This document shows positions 16,552 to 26,000 of a stretch of 64,000 nt of DNA, in pieces; the stretch's first letter is position 1, and each line of letters begins with the position of its first letter. Source of the DNA: Candidatus [Bacteroides] periocalifornicus (lineage in GTDB: Bacteria; Bacteroidota; Bacteroidia; Bacteroidales; CAJPTX01). Below the pieces are notes generated by a model. The model ran no database searches and was not told the DNA's origin. It was given only the letters and a program-made list of their open reading frames with translations. The position numbers were made by a program, and so were the translations under genes. The stretch covers positions 21,167-85,166 of the forward strand of contig LIIK01000005.1 of the NCBI GenBank assembly GCA_001421095.1, given 5' to 3'.

Positions 16552-19500
16552 ATGCCTAGGTTCGTGCATTTGCACCTTCATACCGAATTCTCAAAGCTCG
16601 ATGGTGCTTGCCGTATACCAAGGCTCATTAAGCGGGCCGAGGAGCTCGGGATGCCAGCTTTTGCGGTAACCGACCACGGAGTGATGCACGGAATCTACAC
16701 GCTCTTTGGGGAGGCCGAAAAGCATAACAAACCGATTGCCAAGGAGATTGCAGATCTGGAGCAGCAGCTGCCGGGGGTAGAAGATCCCAACCTGCAGGCA
16801 GAGCTTCGGGCAAAGATCGCCGGGCTGCGAACCCGTATCATTAAGCCAATAGCGGGTTGCGAGGCCTACATGGCTCGAGAATCTTTAGCAGATCGCGCAA
16901 AGGAGGAAAAACCCTACCATCTGCTGCTGCTCGCGAAGAATTTCACAGGTTACCGCAACCTCTGCTACCTGATGACTCAGGGCTTTGCGAAGGGGTTCTA
17001 CCGGAAGCCACGGATCGATCTCGCGCTACTTCGCGAGCATCACGAGGGGATCATTGTGGGGTCTGCATGCTTGGCGGGTCCTATTGCTCAGGCCGTTGTG
17101 CGTAATGATTTCGATGCGGCGAGGGGATTCATCCGAACTTTCAAGGAGATCTTCGGGAAGGATTTCTACCTGGAGATCATGCTCCATCCGAAGATAGCAC
17201 CATCAGATCCTAACACCGCAATACAGCTGCAGCTTCGGGTGGCTGCCGCTCTCATCCGCCTGTCGATTGAAACGGACACGCCGCTCATTGTGACCAACGA
17301 TGTCCACTTTCTCAAGAGGGAGGATGCAGAAATTCACGATCTTCTACTCTGCATCTCCACAAACAGGACGATGTCTGACACCAAGCGGCTTCGGTACACG
17401 CACCAAGAGTATTTCAAGAGTGCCGACGAGATGCTGCAGACGTTCCAGCAGCAGTACCCTGGGGTGGCGAATGAGTACATGGCCATAGCGAAGCTCTCAC
17501 AGGCGGCCCCCCAAGGCGACGGCAAGCCTGTACCTAGCATGCTCTCAGAAGATGAGTATCTGGCCATTGTTACCCAAGCTATGGAGACCACTGTCCGTAT
17601 AGCCGAGGAGGTTGAGGTGTACTCCATAAAGCGCGACCCAGTGATGCCGAATTTTCCCGTTCCTCCAGAGTTTCCTGATGCGGCAGCCTACCTTCGGCAT
17701 CTCGTATACCAGGGTGCGCAGGAGCGGTGGGGTACACCCCTTGCACCAGAGTATAAGGAAAGGCTTGAGTTTGAGCTGGGTACCATAGAGCGGATGGGAT
17801 TCCCTGGCTATTTCCTTATTGTGTGGGATTTCATACGGGCGGCGCGCGAGAGAGGGATCTCCGTAGGCCCAGGGCGTGGTTCTGCTGCGGGGTCAGCTGT
17901 GGCCTTCTGCCTGAAGATCACGGCGCTCGATCCCATTAAGCACCAGCTACTATTTGAGCGATTCTTGAATCCTGACCGTATTTCGTTGCCCGATATCGAT
18001 GTCGACTTTGAGGATAACCGGCGGGCGGAGGTCATTGATTATGTGCGAGATTTCTACGGTGCCGATTGCGTAGCGGGCGTTGCCACATTCAACTGTCTGG
18101 GGGTGAAGAGCGCGGTGAACGATGTGATTCGCACCCGAGAGATCCCCCCCGATGTTGCCGCTCCAGTGCAAAAGGCACTCAAGCCCCTCAAAGTTACCAG
18201 CTTCCAAGAAATACTCAACGTTAAGAAGGACGACAAAGACAAAGCAGAGGTGTACGCCTGCCGTGAGCTCTACGAGAAGGCCCACGGATTGCAGCGGCAG
18301 CTCTTTGACGATGCCATCAATATCGACGGCATGCTGAAGTCTATAGGGCAGCATGCGTGCGGATTCATCATTGGCAAGGAGGCTCTCTACAACTATGCCC
18401 CGCTCTTCAAGACGAAGGATGGAGGCACTATGGCGGTGCAGTTTGAGGGATCTTCCATGGAGTCTATCGGGCTGGTGAAGATGGACTTCCTGGGGTTGCA
18501 GACCCTCCAGATTATCAAGGTTGCTCAGGATATGATACGCCAGACCCACGGGATTGAGGTAGATGTGGACGATCTGGTGAATCACCTGGAGGATCCTGAG
18601 CCGAAGATCTATGAGATGTTCGGGCATGGCGACACGGTGGCAATATTCCAGTTCGAATCCACGGGGATGCAGAACTACCTACGCCAGCTTAAGCCAGACA
18701 AGTTCGACGATCTAGTAGCCATGAACGCCCTATTCCGTCCAGGGCCATTGGCGCACATCCCCTCCTTCATCAAGCGCAAGCATGGGGAGGAACCCGTGGA
18801 GTACGATGTGCCAGAGGTGCGTGAGGTGCTCGAACCCACCTATGGCATCACGGTGTACCAAGAGCAGGTGATGCGCCTCTCGCGGGTATTGGCAGACTTT
18901 ACCGCAGGGCAGGCCGATAATCTCCGCAAGGCGATAGGGAAGAAGAAGATTGAGGAGATGAATAAGCTCAAGGAACGCTTCCTCAGCGGGAGCGCAGCCA
19001 AAGGGCAGCCTAGCAGTAAGATGCTCGCTATCTGGGAAGGGTGGGAGAAATTCGCCAGCTACGCCTTCAATAAGTCGCACTCTGTCTGCTACGCCTACCT
19101 CGCCTACCAGACCGCCTACCTTAAGGTGCACTACCCCAGCGAATTCATGGCGGCCAACCTCCAGGTGTGCCGGAATGAAACCGTGCGGCTTAAAATCTTA
19201 ACCCGAGAGTGCAAACGACTTGGTATCAAGATCCTGATACCCGATGTGAACCAGAGCCGCAGCGAGTTCACCGTGATGCCAAATGGCGATATTCGGTACG
19301 GACTGAGCGCGCTCAAGGGAATGAACGGCGAGTCGATGAACGCCCTGGTAGAGGAACGGGAGAAGAACGGTCCATACACCGATATCTTCAACCTTGTGCA
19401 GAGGCTTCCCACCAACCAGCTCAACAAGAAGAGCCTAGAGATCCTGGCGTATAGCGGAGCTCTGGATTCCATAACGCCTGGCGCAAACCGCTCGCTCTAC

Positions 19501-20433
19501 TTCGCAGCCGTGGAGGGGAAGTATGGCGACGATGGCACTCCCATCTCCTTCATAGACCAGATCTCACTCTATAGCAAGAGCTACCACAAGTCGCAGGATA
19601 AGAGTACCCCTTCGCTCTTTGGGGGCGAGGCAGAGCAGGCATTACCCCAGGCTTTCCCGTACCCTGAACCTACAGGCCCGGCAGACCAGCTCGCCCTGCT
19701 CAACCAAGAGCTTGAGCTCACGGGAATCTACATCAGTGCCCATCCGCTAGATAGGTACGAGGCCGAGATCAAGTACCTGTGCGACATGCCACTGGCCGAC
19801 ATAAAAGAGAAAATCCCTGCCTACGTGAATCGTACCTTTTACGTGGGGGGGCTTGTTCGTGCGGCAGAATTCACCAAGAACCGAAATTCTGGACGCTCCC
19901 AGGTGAACCTCACCCTATCAGACTACACCGGGGAGTACACCTTCCGCCTCTACGAGCATGCCATTAAGAAGTTCGAGGAGTTCCTAGAGGCCGGGCGTAT
20001 TCTCCGCATACAGGTGAAGATTACTCCCTCTACCAACCCAAGCTTTGGCCCGAATGTGAATATTGAGCGCATGGAGACCATGGAATCCGTGAGCCAGAAG
20101 GGATTCCGAGCGCTGGATATTGTGGTAAACCCCCATCTTTTCACAGAGGTAGACCTTGCGAATCTCCTCTCCATCTTCCCTGAAGAGGATCAAGATACCC
20201 AGCTCTATTTCCTGATTGAAGATCCTGAGAATGGCAGGACTACTAAGCTCCGAGGGCGTATTAAAGGGGTGAAAATCACGGCAGAACGGATAAGGATGCT
20301 GCATGAGGCCAACCAGATTTGCCAGGTCAACGGCATTCGGATTGAACCAAAGCTCCAGCAAAACGTTATGCAAACAGACGAGGCAGTGCCTGAAATGGAG
20401 TTTGAGGAGATGGAGCTCGTGGAGAATGATTAG
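16552..20433 (+). CDS. dnaE: DNA polymerase III alpha subunit
   Basis: The replicative C-family DNA polymerase, 1293 residues. The N-terminal PHP domain starts directly at the chosen ATG (MPRFVHLHLHTEFSKLDGA, then AVTDHGVMHG). The polymerase core includes GPGRGSAAGSAVAFCL near residue 445 and the catalytic Asp motif PDIDVDFED near 480. Later come GLVKMDFLGLQTL and the fingers region with YAFNKSHSVCYAYLAYQTAYLK. A helix-hairpin-helix region and an OB-fold follow (YVGGLVRAAEFTKNRNSGR, from about residue 1100). The C terminus ends with acidic residues (EFEEMELVEND), so it may lack or shorten the clamp-binding tail. It is longer than the roughly 1160-residue E. coli enzyme, as usual in Bacteroidota; part of the extra length lies in an insertion around 65-85 within the PHP domain. 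trxA follows after about 105 bp. Confidence 0.97.
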   Translation: MPRFVHLHLHTEFSKLDGACRIPRLIKRAEELGMPAFAVTDHGVMHGIYTLFGEAEKHNKPIAKEIADLEQQLPGVEDPNLQAELRAKIAGLRTRIIKPIAGCEAYMARESLADRAKEEKPYHLLLLAKNFTGYRNLCYLMTQGFAKGFYRKPRIDLALLREHHEGIIVGSACLAGPIAQAVVRNDFDAARGFIRTFKEIFGKDFYLEIMLHPKIAPSDPNTAIQLQLRVAAALIRLSIETDTPLIVTNDVHFLKREDAEIHDLLLCISTNRTMSDTKRLRYTHQEYFKSADEMLQTFQQQYPGVANEYMAIAKLSQAAPQGDGKPVPSMLSEDEYLAIVTQAMETTVRIAEEVEVYSIKRDPVMPNFPVPPEFPDAAAYLRHLVYQGAQERWGTPLAPEYKERLEFELGTIERMGFPGYFLIVWDFIRAARERGISVGPGRGSAAGSAVAFCLKITALDPIKHQLLFERFLNPDRISLPDIDVDFEDNRRAEVIDYVRDFYGADCVAGVATFNCLGVKSAVNDVIRTREIPPDVAAPVQKALKPLKVTSFQEILNVKKDDKDKAEVYACRELYEKAHGLQRQLFDDAINIDGMLKSIGQHACGFIIGKEALYNYAPLFKTKDGGTMAVQFEGSSMESIGLVKMDFLGLQTLQIIKVAQDMIRQTHGIEVDVDDLVNHLEDPEPKIYEMFGHGDTVAIFQFESTGMQNYLRQLKPDKFDDLVAMNALFRPGPLAHIPSFIKRKHGEEPVEYDVPEVREVLEPTYGITVYQEQVMRLSRVLADFTAGQADNLRKAIGKKKIEEMNKLKERFLSGSAAKGQPSSKMLAIWEGWEKFASYAFNKSHSVCYAYLAYQTAYLKVHYPSEFMAANLQVCRNETVRLKILTRECKRLGIKILIPDVNQSRSEFTVMPNGDIRYGLSALKGMNGESMNALVEEREKNGPYTDIFNLVQRLPTNQLNKKSLEILAYSGALDSITPGANRSLYFAAVEGKYGDDGTPISFIDQISLYSKSYHKSQDKSTPSLFGGEAEQALPQAFPYPEPTGPADQLALLNQELELTGIYISAHPLDRYEAEIKYLCDMPLADIKEKIPAYVNRTFYVGGLVRAAEFTKNRNSGRSQVNLTLSDYTGEYTFRLYEHAIKKFEEFLEAGRILRIQVKITPSTNPSFGPNVNIERMETMESVSQKGFRALDIVVNPHLFTEVDLANLLSIFPEEDQDTQLYFLIEDPENGRTTKLRGRIKGVKITAERIRMLHEANQICQVNGIRIEPKLQQNVMQTDEAVPEMEFEEMELVEND

Positions 20434-20538
20434 CCCGAGGGTATTCTGCCAAATTAACGGCACAGACAATTTTTCTCGCCTAGGGGCGTTGTTCTTTGCA
20501 AAGTAAACTATAGGTTTAACACCAAAAACGATTTTGCG

Positions 20539-20856
20539 ATGGCAGTAGAAATCACAGATGCGAATTTTGAGCAGTTGGTCATGAAGTCAGACAAGCCCGT
20601 ACTTGTGGACTTCTGGGCAGAGTGGTGTGGCCCGTGCCGTATGGTCTCCCCACTGGTAGAAGAGGTGGCGCAAGAGTTTGAGGGGCGCGCCATTGTGGGC
20701 AAGGTGAATGTGGATAGCAACCCCACGGTCTCGGCCAAGTTCGGCATCCGAAACATCCCCACCATCCTCTTTATCAAGGGAGGCGAGGTTAAGGATAAGC
20801 AAGTGGGGGCTACCACCAAGAATGTCCTCTCAGAGAAGCTCTCCAAGCTGCTTTAA
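20539..20856 (+). CDS. trxA: Thioredoxin
   Basis: A 105-residue cytoplasmic thioredoxin, a dithiol carrier reduced by thioredoxin reductase. The active site WCGPC is preceded by VDFWAE at about residues 23-33. Further conserved points are the Asp in KVNVDSNP and the cis-Pro in RNIPTILFIKGGE. Length and motif order are standard. It lies downstream of dnaE with its own upstream TTCTTTG-like element, and ends at a strong terminator. Confidence 0.95.
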   Translation: MAVEITDANFEQLVMKSDKPVLVDFWAEWCGPCRMVSPLVEEVAQEFEGRAIVGKVNVDSNPTVSAKFGIRNIPTILFIKGGEVKDKQVGATTKNVLSEKLSKLL

Positions 20857-20900
20857 TCCATAGGATTTGCACCGGTAGCAAGGATCTAAAACAAGACATA

Positions 20901-20952
20901 AGCAGGCGGGTACATTCCCAAAGGATGGGGTGTACCCACCTGCTTTTTTTTT
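20901..20952 (+). terminator. Rho-independent terminator of trxA
   Basis: AGCAGGCGGGTACA (20901-20914) pairs with TGTACCCACCTGCT (20931-20944) with one mismatch, followed by an uninterrupted T tract to 20952. Confidence 0.93.
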
Positions 20953-21158
20953 CGTCACATCCTTGTGGCCTATGTAAAAGAAATCCATATGCAGAAGTCC
21001 CGTAGGCGTTCAATCTTTATAGGAGAGCTTTCCCTTTCTTGCGCAAGGCTAGGTTTTAATCAGTCGATTCAATTTATCGCAGACCGTAGCGATGCAGCGT
21101 GCCGAAGCGAGTAAATGATTTTTGCAGAGGTTTCGATCTCGGTCTTCCCAAGTGGTGC

Positions 21159-21193
21159 AAAATGGGGTGTCGCCTAAATCGACACCCCATTTT
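21159..21193 (-). terminator. Terminator of the DUF3127 gene
   Basis: A perfect 14-bp stem, AAAATGGGGTGTCG with its complement, around a 7-base loop. The A/T ends give a T run on either strand. Confidence 0.88.
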
Positions 21194-21217
21194 TATCATG
21201 CTCGTTCTCTGTAGTCT

Positions 21218-21775
21218 CTAGAAGGGCAAATCTTCCCCAGATCCTGCATCGGGTATGGGAGGTGGATTTTGGACAGTAGGGGCGTTAGCAGGTATTGGGC
21301 CTGGTGATGGCTGCATTGGTGGCTGGGGAGCTGGCTGGGGGTAGCTGGGCTGCGGAGCGTATTGGGGAGGGGGCGTGTAGCCAGGCTGAGGCATCGGTTG
21401 CTGCGTGTAGCCTTGCGGTGCGTACCCAGGCTGTGGATAGCCCTGCGGTGCGTATCCCTGCGGCATTCCTTGGTAGGGCATTCCTCCTGGCATGGCACGC
21501 TGGATTTGCCAGGCCCGCACGCGGGTGTACCACTTCCCGTTGAATTCCCGTGATGACAGATCTATGGACACCACGAGATCCTCGCCCTCTTGGAATTGGT
21601 CGATTAGCGATGTGCGCTCCCCCCAGAGTTCTACGCAGAGCTTATTCACGTAAGAGCCGCTGCTGGGCAACTCCAGGATGAATTCTCTACGCACCCAGGG
21701 GCCATTCTGCGACTCGCCGCTCAAGGCATCCAACTTTGCTACCAATTTCCCCTCTACAGTTAGGTTGCTGCTCAT
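21218..21775 (-). CDS. DUF3127 OB-fold protein with SSB-like C-terminal tip
   Basis: A 185-residue protein. Residues 1-92 form the DUF3127 domain, an OB-like fold typical of Bacteroidota (SSNLTVEGKLVAKLD..., VNKLCVELWGERTSLIDQF, DLVVSIDLSSREFNGKWYTRVRAW). Residues of about 93-172 are a low-complexity linker of Pro, Gln, Gly and Tyr repeats (GYAPQGYPQPGYAPQGY). The last residues GSGEDLPF imitate the acidic tip of single-stranded DNA-binding protein, which recruits repair and replication partners. The architecture suggests a single-stranded DNA-binding role, not proven. The frame extends 5 codons further upstream, but the ATG at 21775 has a strong Shine-Dalgarno sequence (GAGGAGG, 21782-21788), which is rare in this phylum and decides the start. 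Confidence 0.85.
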   Translation of the reverse strand: MSSNLTVEGKLVAKLDALSGESQNGPWVRREFILELPSSGSYVNKLCVELWGERTSLIDQFQEGEDLVVSIDLSSREFNGKWYTRVRAWQIQRAMPGGMPYQGMPQGYAPQGYPQPGYAPQGYTQQPMPQPGYTPPPQYAPQPSYPQPAPQPPMQPSPGPIPANAPTVQNPPPIPDAGSGEDLPF

Positions 21776-21781
21776 AATGTA

Positions 21782-21788
21782 CCTCCTC
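21782..21788 (-). promoter_or_regulatory. Strong Shine-Dalgarno of the DUF3127 gene
   Basis: GAGGAGG on the minus strand, 6 bases before the ATG at 21775. Most genes in this window lack such a site. A TAATTTTG -7-like element (21788-21795) touches it, which would make a very short leader. Confidence 0.6.
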
Positions 21789-22060
21789 AAAATTACCTCG
21801 GTTGGGCGTAAGAATCGGTGTTGAAACGTTATCGCATAGCCCCAGCCCTCAGATGCTTCACATAGCCCTTTACAGCGAGGTAACCACGTACCAATGCGCT
21901 GCTAGGCCCACTCCACCCCTCTACTGGCCAATAGGGTAGCCCTCCCTTGCCCAGCGACGTGGCTTTTTCTTCCCCTTTCCTCGGGTGGCGCTACCAGCAG
22001 GCATCGCCCGTTCCACTTTGGGTTGATGTGGGGTGCGATACCCTCCGTTGTGGGTGTTGT

Positions 22061-22804
22061 CTACTGGCCTCGCAGCCCCTTTTCGTACTCTTCCTTCGTG
22101 AGCACCTTCTCTAGCCCAATGCTGAAAACCAGAGTCGCATTCCCGGGGATACCAGGCCGTCCATTCACACCGTAGGCTAGGTCTGGTGGGATGTAGAGCA
22201 TACCCTTTCCCCCTTCACGGAATTTCGAAACGCCTATAGCCCACCCCCTAATCATGTTCTTGAGGTTGGCAAGGATGGGCTGCCCCGTTGCGCTGGAGTC
22301 CAGCACCTGCCCATTCACAAGGGTCAGCACGTAGTTTACGCTAACGTAGCTGCTATCAGTAGGTTGGGCACCAGTACCCTCTACATCTATACGATAGAGA
22401 AGCCCCGAGGAATCTCTTACCACCCCTGGGAGTTTCGCCATAGAGTCGAGGAAACGGTCGCCTATACGCAGCTGTTCCTGAGCCTTAACCTCCTGCTCGA
22501 GCGCGAGGAATTTCTCTAGCTCCGTTTGGCAATCGTTCTCGGTCATGGTCGATTTACCCTCGGCTGCATCGCGTAGCCCCTTGAGGAACTGCTCTGCATC
22601 GAGCTTTACGCTCCGATCCTTGACGAAAAAGCCTGCCGAGGCCCCGAGCGCGTAGTTCAGCCGTGCGAAGTCGTAGTCGGCCAGTGAGGCGGGCGCATTC
22701 TGTTCCTCGGAGTCCGTATTCTCCGCTTGCTTCCCATCGCCGCAAGAGGCGAGGGCGAGCGCCAACCCTAGGGTCAGCATGCCGAATGCTAGTAGGTGCT
22801 TCAT
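22061..22804 (-). CDS. FKBP-type peptidyl-prolyl isomerase lipoprotein
   Basis: A 247-residue lipoprotein that should catalyse prolyl cis-trans isomerisation during folding of exported proteins. The signal ends with LALASC (Cys21). A helical N-terminal segment of about 100 residues resembles the FkpA-type dimerisation part. From about residue 130 the FKBP domain follows: VSVNYVLTLVNGQVLDSS, MIRGWAIGVSKFREGGKGMLYIPPDLAYG and NATLVFSIGLEKV. The usual FKBP residues around 'F/V..L...G..W..G......G' are visible. It is a single gene with a promoter-like element upstream; the stretch to the DUF3127 gene on its other side (21796-22060) shows no clear element. Confidence 0.92.
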   Translation of the reverse strand: MKHLLAFGMLTLGLALALASCGDGKQAENTDSEEQNAPASLADYDFARLNYALGASAGFFVKDRSVKLDAEQFLKGLRDAAEGKSTMTENDCQTELEKFLALEQEVKAQEQLRIGDRFLDSMAKLPGVVRDSSGLLYRIDVEGTGAQPTDSSYVSVNYVLTLVNGQVLDSSATGQPILANLKNMIRGWAIGVSKFREGGKGMLYIPPDLAYGVNGRPGIPGNATLVFSIGLEKVLTKEEYEKGLRGQ

Positions 22805-22850
22805 TTTAACGTTGAGTTATTTACCCTGTTGTGATTTCAGTTTAGTGCCG

Positions 22851-22884
22851 CGAAGGTAGCGATTTTTTCGTAAATGGGGGCAAA
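22851..22884 (-). promoter_or_regulatory. Candidate promoter of the FKBP gene
   Basis: Minus strand: TTTG (22881-22884), 22 bases, then TACCTTCG (22851-22858), one base off the -7 consensus. Confidence 0.5.
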
Positions 22885-23010
22885 GCTCCAGAACTCTACT
22901 TTTCACCCTTATCACCACGTGAAGATGCTCCCGATCTGTTTACGTATTCCATTGTCTAGCAAAGTGATGAACCGCTAATTGGGGTTAGATTTATTGCGTT
23001 CTAAAGCCAC

Positions 23011-23043
23011 AGAAAATAGGGTGGAGTATTGTGCCCCACCCTA
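23011..23043 (-). terminator. Terminator of giant S8 protein 1
   Basis: On the minus strand TAGGGTGG (23036-23043) pairs with CCACCCTA (23017-23024), followed by TTTTCT. Located 22 bases after the stop codon. Confidence 0.7.
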
Positions 23044-23065
23044 ATCTATTGCAGCGCTTGGTTTG

Positions 23066-26000
23066 CTATAGCTTCACGAATTGCAGTGTATGCGTACCGC
23101 CTTGTGCATCATAGAGTTGTAGCAGGTAAAGCCCCTCGGGGAGTGCGCCCATAGGCAGGGTTATTCCCGGTTGCCCGTGGTGCGTATACCGTAGTACCTC
23201 TGTACCTTGCGAGTTCACCATGCGTAGCCATGCCACGGGTTCGGTGTGCTGTAGGCGGAGCTCTTCGTGGCACGGGTTGGGGGCCATCTCTACTCCTGCC
23301 AGCGGCGAGATTTCCCCTACAGCATCAGGAGCTTTGGGCTTCTTCGTAAGGGTTACTTTTTCCGTTAGGGATTCCCCATTCACTACTACGGTGCCAGTGG
23401 CGTTCTCGTAGCCTGTTCGCCGTATGGTGTAGGAGTAGGTAGAATCTGGAAGTTCAGTGGAGCATAGCCCATTCCCGTCGGTGGAGAGGATTAGCTTGGC
23501 AATGGACACTTTGGCTCTCTCTACAGCCGTGCCACCGCTTGTTACCTCAAAGGTTACCGTGTAGGTAGGCACAGGTAGCAGTGTAACGTAGGCCTTGGAC
23601 GTAATGGAGGTCACCTTCAGTATACCCTCGGCACTTTGGTAGCCTGCAAGCTTTACGGTGAAGGGGTAGTCATCTGCAGGGAGCATAAGGCTGGGGGTGC
23701 TGCCATTGGCATCGGTGATTAGCGTCTGCCCATGCAGGGTAACAGTGGCCCCCATGAGCCCAGCTCCGTCCTTATCCTGTACCACAATGGTAGCTGGGTA
23801 ATCGTCATTTTTCGCGAAGACCGCCGTTACCACCATGCTCTCCATTACCCCGAGTTGGGTGTACACCGGGGTAGCTACTCCCCTGTCATCCCAGTAGAGG
23901 AATCGGTAGCCACTGGCTGGCACTGCGGTTACTGGCAGGGCATTACCCCCCGTGGAAACGAGCTGCTGCGCGATGGGATGCCCATCCTGCTGTACGGTGC
24001 CGCCCTCTGCGGGGAACGCCCTGTAGCTTACAAGCACCTGCCCGTCGGCTAGGAAGTGGGCGGTGTGCACCTCCTCGGTATATACGCCGTGCAGGACGGA
24101 GAGGGTGGGGGTGGTTAGCCCTGCATCCCAGTGGTTGAAGTGGAAGCCAGCCTTGGCCTTCGCCAGCACATCGTTTGCCCGGTCGCCCTGGTTCACCTCT
24201 TGCATGGCGATGTTCTCCTGGGTGCTGCCGGGTGGGGGTACGAGCCTGTCGAAAGTGCCAGCTCCTGCGGGTTCAGCTATGTACTTCACTTTGACCTTTG
24301 CGGTGCTGGCGGCCATTATCACGATGTTGTCCAGCTCCACAGCGTATGATGCTGCGCAGGCGTACCTCCAGCGAAACTGCACGTACCCCTTTCCGCCGAG
24401 CTGGAGTGCTGGTACGGTAACCTTTACGTTGGTAGGCCGGGGGTTAGACGCAAAGGTGTATAGGTCATGCCATCCCTCTTGGCCTACCTGCATCTGGAGC
24501 TTGAACTCGTCTGGTGCTAGCGTGTGCGAGGAGTAGACACATCCTACCACCATGTCGTTGCTCCATCCCTCTAGGGTGTAGCGGGGCGAGTAGAGGTAGG
24601 TCTCGGTTCGGGTGCCAGCTCCCATTCGGTAGCTATTGCCCACGGCGAAATAGCCTTCGTGCAGTAGGGGAAGGTCAGCCTGCGTGGTGTTGGCCACGAA
24701 CCAGGGGTTGTGGGTCTTCCCAACGCTCCCGGTATACCAGTGCTCGCCGAGGGTACCCGTCTCGAAGTCGTTGGCATCGGGAAGGGTAATGTACTTGCCG
24801 AATAGGGCAGTTACCGTGAGGCTGTCGGTTACATTGTGGGCCGTATGCTTGGTGGTAAGCACCCCGTCGCTCCACCCGCGGAAGTAGTAGCCAGCCTCGG
24901 GTTCTACCTCCACCTCTTGGCCGTCGTTGCCATAGTTCACAGCTTGCTCCAGCAGCCCAGATTTCAGCTTGCCGCCCTTGGCCAGAGAGTACCGTAGCGT
25001 GAATCGTAAGGGGGTGAACTGCGCTTTCACCGCCCTGTCTTCGGTTAGAGCCTTATCTTGCCGAGGGTTATCCAGCACGTTATCGTCCCACCGGCTGAAG
25101 GAGTACCCCAGTTCGGGCACGGCCATTATTGGCTCGCCGTCAGTGTTGGGCGCGAGCTTTTGCACCGTTGGGCCTGCCAGGTAGCCACCAGCGCCATTCA
25201 CGCTGTAGGTGAGGGTTACGGTTGCCGGGGCTAGGGCTACCGAAAGCTCGGCATCGCCCTTCAGCACGTTGAACGTCTTTTCTACAGTTGAGTAGCCCGC
25301 CTTGCCCACCACTATGGTGTACTTCCCGCAGGCGAGGTAGCCTACCGCTTGCCCTTGGTTTGTGGTGGTCGTTACCACGGTGGTATCGTTACCCTGTAAG
25401 AGTACGCTTGCGCCATCTAGCAGGGCGTTTCCAGCCCTTGCGGTTACCTGTATTCTCCAGCGGTCGGCCTGTTCTACCTCAAAGCTCCCGTCGGCCGGGG
25501 TGATCCGGTAGAGGGTATCGGTGTAGGCCTTGCTGGCATCGCCCTTCACGGTGTAGATACCCGCTGGCAGGGGTTGGGCTGTATTCACTGGGATGCCGTT
25601 GGCATCTTGCACAGTGAAGCATCCTTTGGCTAGGGGATTCTGCAGCAGGGCAGCGTCCAGGGGGTTCACTAGCCCATCGAACTCTATCCCGAGCGTGATA
25701 GGGTAGCCGACCCTGCATTGCATTCCCTTTACCCGTGCGGTGATGGCTTTGGGGCGCACGGTTATCTGCTTGGATATGGGCGATGTGGCCGCCCAGCCGC
25801 CCGCACTAGGCAGGCTCGCGGTGAGGGTGGTGGTGCCGGGTACGCCGATTGCCAGTTTGCCACTGGCGAGCGAGGCCACCTCGGGGTGGCTGCTGGTGGC
25901 GGAGATTTCCCCGCCTTGAGGTGTGGTTATCCCTGCATCCACAGGAGGGTCGCCGTAGGTGTATTCGGTCTGTGCCAGATTCCAGGTTAGGCTTTGCGCC

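Larger units (their letters stand above)
20857..21217. other. Convergent intergenic region with two terminators
   Basis: It holds the trxA terminator (20901-20952) and the terminator of the DUF3127 gene (21159-21193). No gene or other clear element is seen between them. Confidence 0.6.

Noticed and set aside
17950..18627. 225-codon minus-strand frame inside dnaE
   Set aside because: Complete overlap with a strongly conserved polymerase region; a mirror of its codon use.
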